A stretch of DNA of 8,241 nt from Acidobacteriota bacterium (GTDB taxonomy: Bacteria > Acidobacteriota > Terriglobia > UBA7540). How positions within the stretch are numbered: the stretch's first letter is position 1; every line of letters begins with the position of its first letter. Below, one piece after another: positions 5,126 to 8,241 of the stretch. Position numbers and translations under genes: made by a program. The notes beneath the pieces were generated by a model. It saw only the letters and a list, made by a program, of their open reading frames with translations. It was not told where the DNA came from and did no database searches. Where the stretch lies: positions 1-8,241 of the forward strand of contig PLWR01000312.1 in assembly GCA_003165615.1 (NCBI GenBank), in the 5' to 3' direction.

Positions 5126-6487
5126 ATGAGAAAAACGCCAATTGTTGCACTCATCCTCTCTGCCTTGCTGATGTGCAGCGGTGCCTCGTTTGCCTATTCC
5201 GTCCTGACGCATGAGGAAATTGTCGACCTGCTCTGGAAAGATGAGATCCGGCCTCTGTTGCTCAAGCGATTTCCGGCGCTGACGGAAGATCAGATTACGG
5301 CGGCGCACGCCTATGCCTACGGCGGCGCCGTCATCCAGGACCTCGGTTACTACCCATTCGGCAGCAAGCAATTCACCGATCTGGCACATTACGTTCGGAG
5401 CGGGGACTTGGTTCGTGAGATGCTGCTGGAGAGTCAGGACGCTAACGAGTACGCGTTCGCCATGGGGGCCTTGGCACACTATGCGTCAGACATTGCCGGC
5501 CACCCGGCGGTCAACCTGTCCGTGGCGATTGAATACCCGAAGTTGCGGGCGAAGTACGGTAACTCCGTCAATTATGCCGAGGACAGAACGGCACATGTCA
5601 GAACGGAAATCGGGTTCGACATGGTGCAGGTGGCGAAGAGCCGTTATGCCTCGCAGCAATATCACGATTTCATCGGGTTTCAGGTGTCCAAGCCCCTTCT
5701 GGAACGCGTCTTTCCGGTGGTTTACGGCGTGGACTTGAAAGACGTGCTTTCCCACGAGGATCTCGCCATCGGGTCATACCGCTACGCTAACAGCCAGTTG
5801 ATCCCGGAGATGACGCGGGTCGCGCTGCGCACCCATAAGAAGGACATGATGCGCGAAGAACCCACCTTCGCCAAGCGAAAGTTCCTTTACCGTCTTTCGC
5901 GCTCCGATTATGAAAGGGACTGGGGCAAGGAATACACCAAGCCGGGATTCGGCGCGCGCGTATTGGCAGTGTTCATGCGTTACCTGCCGAAAATAGGGCC
6001 CTTCAAAGCGATGGCGTTCAAGAATCCCACTGCGAAGACGGAGGAGATGTATTTTAGGAGCATTAATACCTCTGTAGATCAATATCGAGCCTTTCTAGAA
6101 GAATTGCGGACGGACTCTCTGCAACTCCCCAACATTAATCTTGATACCAGCAAGACGACCAGGGCGGCGGAGTACACACTGACTGACGACTCATATGCAA
6201 AGTTGCTGGCCAAACTTTCCGAGCGCAAGTTCGACCGGACGTCACCCGAGCTGCGCACGAATATTCTGGAATTCTATTCGGACCTCTCCGCCCCGATCGA
6301 GACCAAGAAGGACTCCGCCGGTTGGCAGGCCGTGCTGACGTCGCTTGATCAGTTGAAGGCGCTGACTCCGGCTCCAACCGCAGTGGGTAGGTCTCCACAA
6401 ACTCTGCCGCCCGCCCCTGTGGTGCATGGAGGGAATCCGCCGCGTCCCAAGGAAATAGCCGGAACGGAATCCGGCGGGGTACTCTAA
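5126..6487 (+). CDS. Secreted zinc-dependent phospholipase C family protein
   Basis: The start ATG 5126 has AGGAAG (5112-5117) 8 nt upstream. The product has 453 residues. Residues 1-23 are a signal peptide (core IVALILSALLMCSGA, cleavage after SFA), so the protein is exported. The mature part matches the zinc phospholipase C/S1-P1-like fold. Likely metal ligands are H29 (LTHEEI), D72 (AVIQDLG), H88 (DLAHYV), the triad H118-x3-D122-x3-H126 in AHYASDIAGHP, and H157 with E161 in AHVRTE. All ligand positions expected for a three-zinc centre are present, so it may hydrolyse phosphodiester bonds in phospholipids. The substrate is not certain, because many environmental homologues are uncharacterised. 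The C-terminal 300 residues go well beyond the minimal catalytic domain and end in a proline-rich tail (about 405-443). It follows the SYLF gene after 112 nt, which suggests joint work on membrane lipids. Confidence 0.88.
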   Translation: MRKTPIVALILSALLMCSGASFAYSVLTHEEIVDLLWKDEIRPLLLKRFPALTEDQITAAHAYAYGGAVIQDLGYYPFGSKQFTDLAHYVRSGDLVREMLLESQDANEYAFAMGALAHYASDIAGHPAVNLSVAIEYPKLRAKYGNSVNYAEDRTAHVRTEIGFDMVQVAKSRYASQQYHDFIGFQVSKPLLERVFPVVYGVDLKDVLSHEDLAIGSYRYANSQLIPEMTRVALRTHKKDMMREEPTFAKRKFLYRLSRSDYERDWGKEYTKPGFGARVLAVFMRYLPKIGPFKAMAFKNPTAKTEEMYFRSINTSVDQYRAFLEELRTDSLQLPNINLDTSKTTRAAEYTLTDDSYAKLLAKLSERKFDRTSPELRTNILEFYSDLSAPIETKKDSAGWQAVLTSLDQLKALTPAPTAVGRSPQTLPPAPVVHGGNPPRPKEIAGTESGGVL

Positions 6488-6626
6488 GCCAAGGGCCGTC
6501 GCAGCGAATCGACAGGCTTGGAAACAGGGTGGAGGCCAAACACTGGGGCTTCCCCCTTGCTCCAGAAAGCTGCATCCGATCAGCCTTGGCAGAGACGCGC
6601 AGGCGATATTCAATGATGGACAACGG

Positions 6627-6653
6627 GGAGCCGACGCAAAGGCGTCTGCCTCC
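6627..6653 (+). other. Hairpin upstream of the small membrane protein gene
   Basis: GACGC (6633-6637) pairs with GCGTC (6642-6646) over an AAAG tetraloop, and GGAG (6627-6630) pairs with CTCC (6650-6653) across an internal loop. It ends 7 nt before the AGGAGG ribosome binding site (6661-6666) and leaves that site free. The other 140 or so bases after the phospholipase gene hold at most a weak promoter candidate, TTGGCA (6586-6591) with TATTCA (6607-6612) at 15-bp spacing. Confidence 0.35.
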
Positions 6654-6675
6654 AAAAACGAGGAGGATTGAATTT

Positions 6676-6888
6676 ATGGGCATAGTGCAAACGCCCTTGG
6701 TACAAATCTTTATTGCCCTGATCGTGGTGGGTGTTCTTCTCTGGCTCGTCAACAACTTTATTCCGATGGCGGGATCCATCAAGTCGATCCTGAATGCTGT
6801 GGTCATCATCATCGTCGTGGTGTGGCTCCTGAATATCTTTGGCCTCATGCATTACATCACCAATTTTCACGTCAATCGCACAGGGTGA
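6676..6888 (+). CDS. Small two-helix membrane protein, Thivi_2564-like
   Basis: The start is ATG 6676, with a strong AGGAGG (6661-6666) 9 nt upstream; the open frame further upstream is not protein-like. The product is 70 residues. Two hydrophobic helices, about 9-28 ([17 protein letters not shown] region) and 38-57 ([17 protein letters not shown] region), are joined by a short loop [12 protein letters not shown]. The pattern [11 protein letters not shown]...IKSILN...VVVWLL fits the small Thivi_2564 family of inner-membrane proteins, whose function is not known. It is about 15-20 residues longer than the members I recall, with an extra tail [12 protein letters not shown]. It sits between the phospholipase gene and yihY on the same strand, and co-expression with yihY is likely. 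Confidence 0.82.
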   Translation: MGIVQTPLVQIFIALIVVGVLLWLVNNFIPMAGSIKSILNAVVIIIVVVWLLNIFGLMHYITNFHVNRTG

Positions 6889-6983
6889 GGGCGGTCTTTC
6901 CTCGGGGCGGAAGCGTGATTCGTGGCTGGCGCATGACTGGATCGCTCAGGCCCTCGGGCGCTTCGTACGAGTCTGCACAGAGG

Positions 6984-7847
6984 ATGAATGTGTACCATTT
7001 GCGACCCTCAAACGTATTCGTGAATCTGAAAGCTGCCTGCGTGCTGTTCAAAAAGGCAGGCACGGCATGGGTGGACGATAATGCCCCGAGCATGGGGGCG
7101 GCGCTGGCGTTTTACACCGTGTTTTCGCTCGCGCCGGTCTTGATCATCGCGATATCGGTGGCGGGTCTGGCGTTCGGGCAAAAGGCGGCAGAGGGTGAAT
7201 TCTCCCGGCAACTCCAGGGCTTGGTGGGTGAGACGGGTGCCAGAGCCATTCAAGCGGTCATCCAGAGCGCGAATCGGCCCGCGCTTGGTATCATGGCGAG
7301 CGCCATCGGCATCGGGACCCTGCTGGTCGGTGCGTCAGGCGCGTTTGTTGAGCTCCAAGATGCGCTCAATAAGATCTGGAAAGTTCAGGGCAGAGCGAAA
7401 AGTATCTGGTTGCTCGTGATTCGACAGCGCTTTTTGTCCTTCGGCCTGGTCCTGGGTTTGGGTTTCCTGTTACTCGTGTCACTGGTGGTGAGCGCCGCGC
7501 TGGGGGCGGTAGGAAATTTCATCACACCGCTGCTTCCCTGGCCCGTATTCATGTTGGAAGCGGTCAATTTTCTTCTCTCGTTGGGTGTGATTGCGCTGCT
7601 CCTCGCGATGATCTTTAAGTATCTGCCAGACGCCGATGTCGCCTGGAGTGATGTGTGGGTGGGTGCGGCCGTTGCTTCACTACTCTTGACCACCGGCAAA
7701 GCGCTGATTGGGTTTTATCTCGCCAGGTCCACCGTCGCCTCAGCATACGGGGCAGCATCATCCCTTGTTATTATTCTCACTTGGGTATACTACTCAGCAC
7801 AGATTATCCTTTTTGGCGCGGAGGTCACGCAGGTCTTCTCCCACTAA
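6984..7847 (+). CDS. YihY/BrkB family inner-membrane protein
   Basis: With ATG 6984 the product has 287 residues, the usual family length. No clear ribosome binding site precedes this ATG. In-frame alternatives at 6933 (ATG) and 7020 (GTG) are no better, so the start is uncertain. The frame also extends left to 6822, but that would overlap the preceding gene and give an unnatural N-terminus. Hydrophobic segments lie at about 40-64, 101-123, 152-173, 188-212, 223-244 and 258-280, giving six helices. Family signatures are [20 protein letters not shown] (31-50), [10 protein letters not shown] (123-132), FKYLPD (211-216) and [14 protein letters not shown] (267-280). YihY proteins were once annotated as ribonuclease BN in error; their transport or envelope role is unsettled. 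The gene closes the plus-strand run and converges with the AI-2E permease gene 23 nt away. Confidence 0.9.
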   Translation: MNVYHLRPSNVFVNLKAACVLFKKAGTAWVDDNAPSMGAALAFYTVFSLAPVLIIAISVAGLAFGQKAAEGEFSRQLQGLVGETGARAIQAVIQSANRPALGIMASAIGIGTLLVGASGAFVELQDALNKIWKVQGRAKSIWLLVIRQRFLSFGLVLGLGFLLLVSLVVSAALGAVGNFITPLLPWPVFMLEAVNFLLSLGVIALLLAMIFKYLPDADVAWSDVWVGAAVASLLLTTGKALIGFYLARSTVASAYGAASSLVIILTWVYYSAQIILFGAEVTQVFSH

Positions 7848-7870
7848 CACGGTTCGCGGATGCAAGTTCT

Positions 7871-8241
7871 TCATTGAGTGGCAGCCCCATCGGGGGCCAC
7901 CACCGCGGGAGGGGCTTTGATTAACAATTGCCGGTAGACGATTCGCAAAGCAGCGAGCACCGGGACCGAAAGAAAGCAGCCGGCTATACCTGCGATCGAG
8001 CCGCCCGCCAGGACCCCGAAGATAACCAGCAAAGGATGTAGCTTCATGCCGGCGCTGAGCAACTGTGGTGACACCACATAATCCTGTAAAAAGCGGAACG
8101 CGAGAAGGAACACGAAGATCGCGAGCAGGTGGTGGGAGCCGGTCAAGCTGGCAACGAGCAAGACGATGACGGCTCCGGCCAGTGGACCCACCATGGGAAT
8201 AAATTCCAGGGGAAAAGCGACAGCCGCCAACAGAATCCCAT
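7871..8241 (-). CDS. AI-2E family transporter, C-terminal fragment (5' end outside window)
   Basis: The minus-strand frame enters at the right edge and ends at TGA 7873-7871, giving the last 122 residues. It begins inside a membrane segment, GILLAAVAFPLEFIPMVGPL, followed by a hydrophobic stretch VIVLLVASL. A second segment is LLAIFVFLLAFRFLQDYVVS. The next stretch, SPQLLSAGMKLHPLLVIFGV then GGSIAGIAGCFLSVPVLAAL, is the conserved end of AI-2E family permeases (formerly UPF0118, which includes E. coli TqsA and YdiK and sodium/proton antiporters). Members have about 340-380 residues and eight helices; only the last helices are visible here. The substrate cannot be inferred, as the family covers autoinducer export and ion exchange. 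The short tail APDGAATQ is not conserved. Confidence 0.9.
   Translation of the reverse strand, partial: GILLAAVAFPLEFIPMVGPLAGAVIVLLVASLTGSHHLLAIFVFLLAFRFLQDYVVSPQLLSAGMKLHPLLVIFGVLAGGSIAGIAGCFLSVPVLAALRIVYRQLLIKAPPAVVAPDGAATQ

Noticed and set aside
6586..6612. A third copy of the P1/P2 module before the small membrane protein gene
   Set aside because: CAGAGACGCG resembles the CAGACACGCG part of P2, but GGTGAGCAA, GACCA and CATGAACTG are absent and the distance to the TATA-like bases differs.
6135..6848. 237-codon minus-strand frame across the phospholipase end and the small membrane protein
   Set aside because: It is antisense to two supported genes and has no domain or ribosome binding site.
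7882..7918. Possible bidirectional terminator AGCCCC...GGGGCTTT at the convergent gene ends
   Set aside because: The outer stem encloses a long loop with a competing GCCCC-ATCG-GGGGC stem, lies inside the AI-2E coding sequence, and the T-run is only three bases. It is too weak to annotate.

Overview
The window looks like chromosomal DNA of a free-living Gram-negative bacterium. The families present (a glycosyltransferase with a helical C-terminal extension, a secreted SYLF protein, CsbD, zinc phospholipase C, a Thivi_2564-like small membrane protein, YihY and AI-2E) are together most familiar from soil or sediment lineages such as Acidobacteriota or Verrucomicrobiota. That placement is inference from gene content and cannot be settled here. 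There are no phage genes, transposases, tRNAs, rRNAs or CRISPR arrays.

Layout. (1) Positions 1-1775, minus strand: the first 591 codons of a large GT-B glycosyltransferase that runs off the left edge. (2) 1776-2436: a 660-bp gene-poor stretch. It holds a possible gene remnant (1899-2105), a strong inverted repeat built from GTGAGCAAA (2101-2160), and a promoter-like module P1 (2275-2392). (3) 2437-3812, plus strand: a two-gene regulatory unit, a receiver protein with a C-terminal zinc ribbon followed by a Crp/Fnr-type regulator. (4) 3771-4061: module P2, which is clearly homologous to P1, then a structured leader of about 170 nt. (5) 4062-7847, plus strand: a run of stress and envelope genes, namely CsbD, a secreted SYLF protein, a secreted zinc-dependent phospholipase C, a two-helix membrane peptide and a YihY/BrkB membrane protein. 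(6) 7871-8241, minus strand: the C-terminal part of an AI-2E family permease, convergent with yihY.

How the parts may fit together. P1 stands before the two regulator genes and P2 before csbD-SYLF. The modules share blocks at matching spacing: CATGAACTG, GGTGAGCAA, GACCA, TGTACAGACAC and a TATA-like -10. Each also carries two TGAGCAA-like boxes 22 bp apart. The simplest reading is a small regulon in which one factor, possibly the Crp/Fnr protein encoded between the modules, controls both its own operon and an envelope-stress operon. The shared modules are seen directly; the identity of the regulator is inference. The most unusual protein is the receiver whose only output region is an MJ0042-like CxxC...CxxC zinc ribbon.
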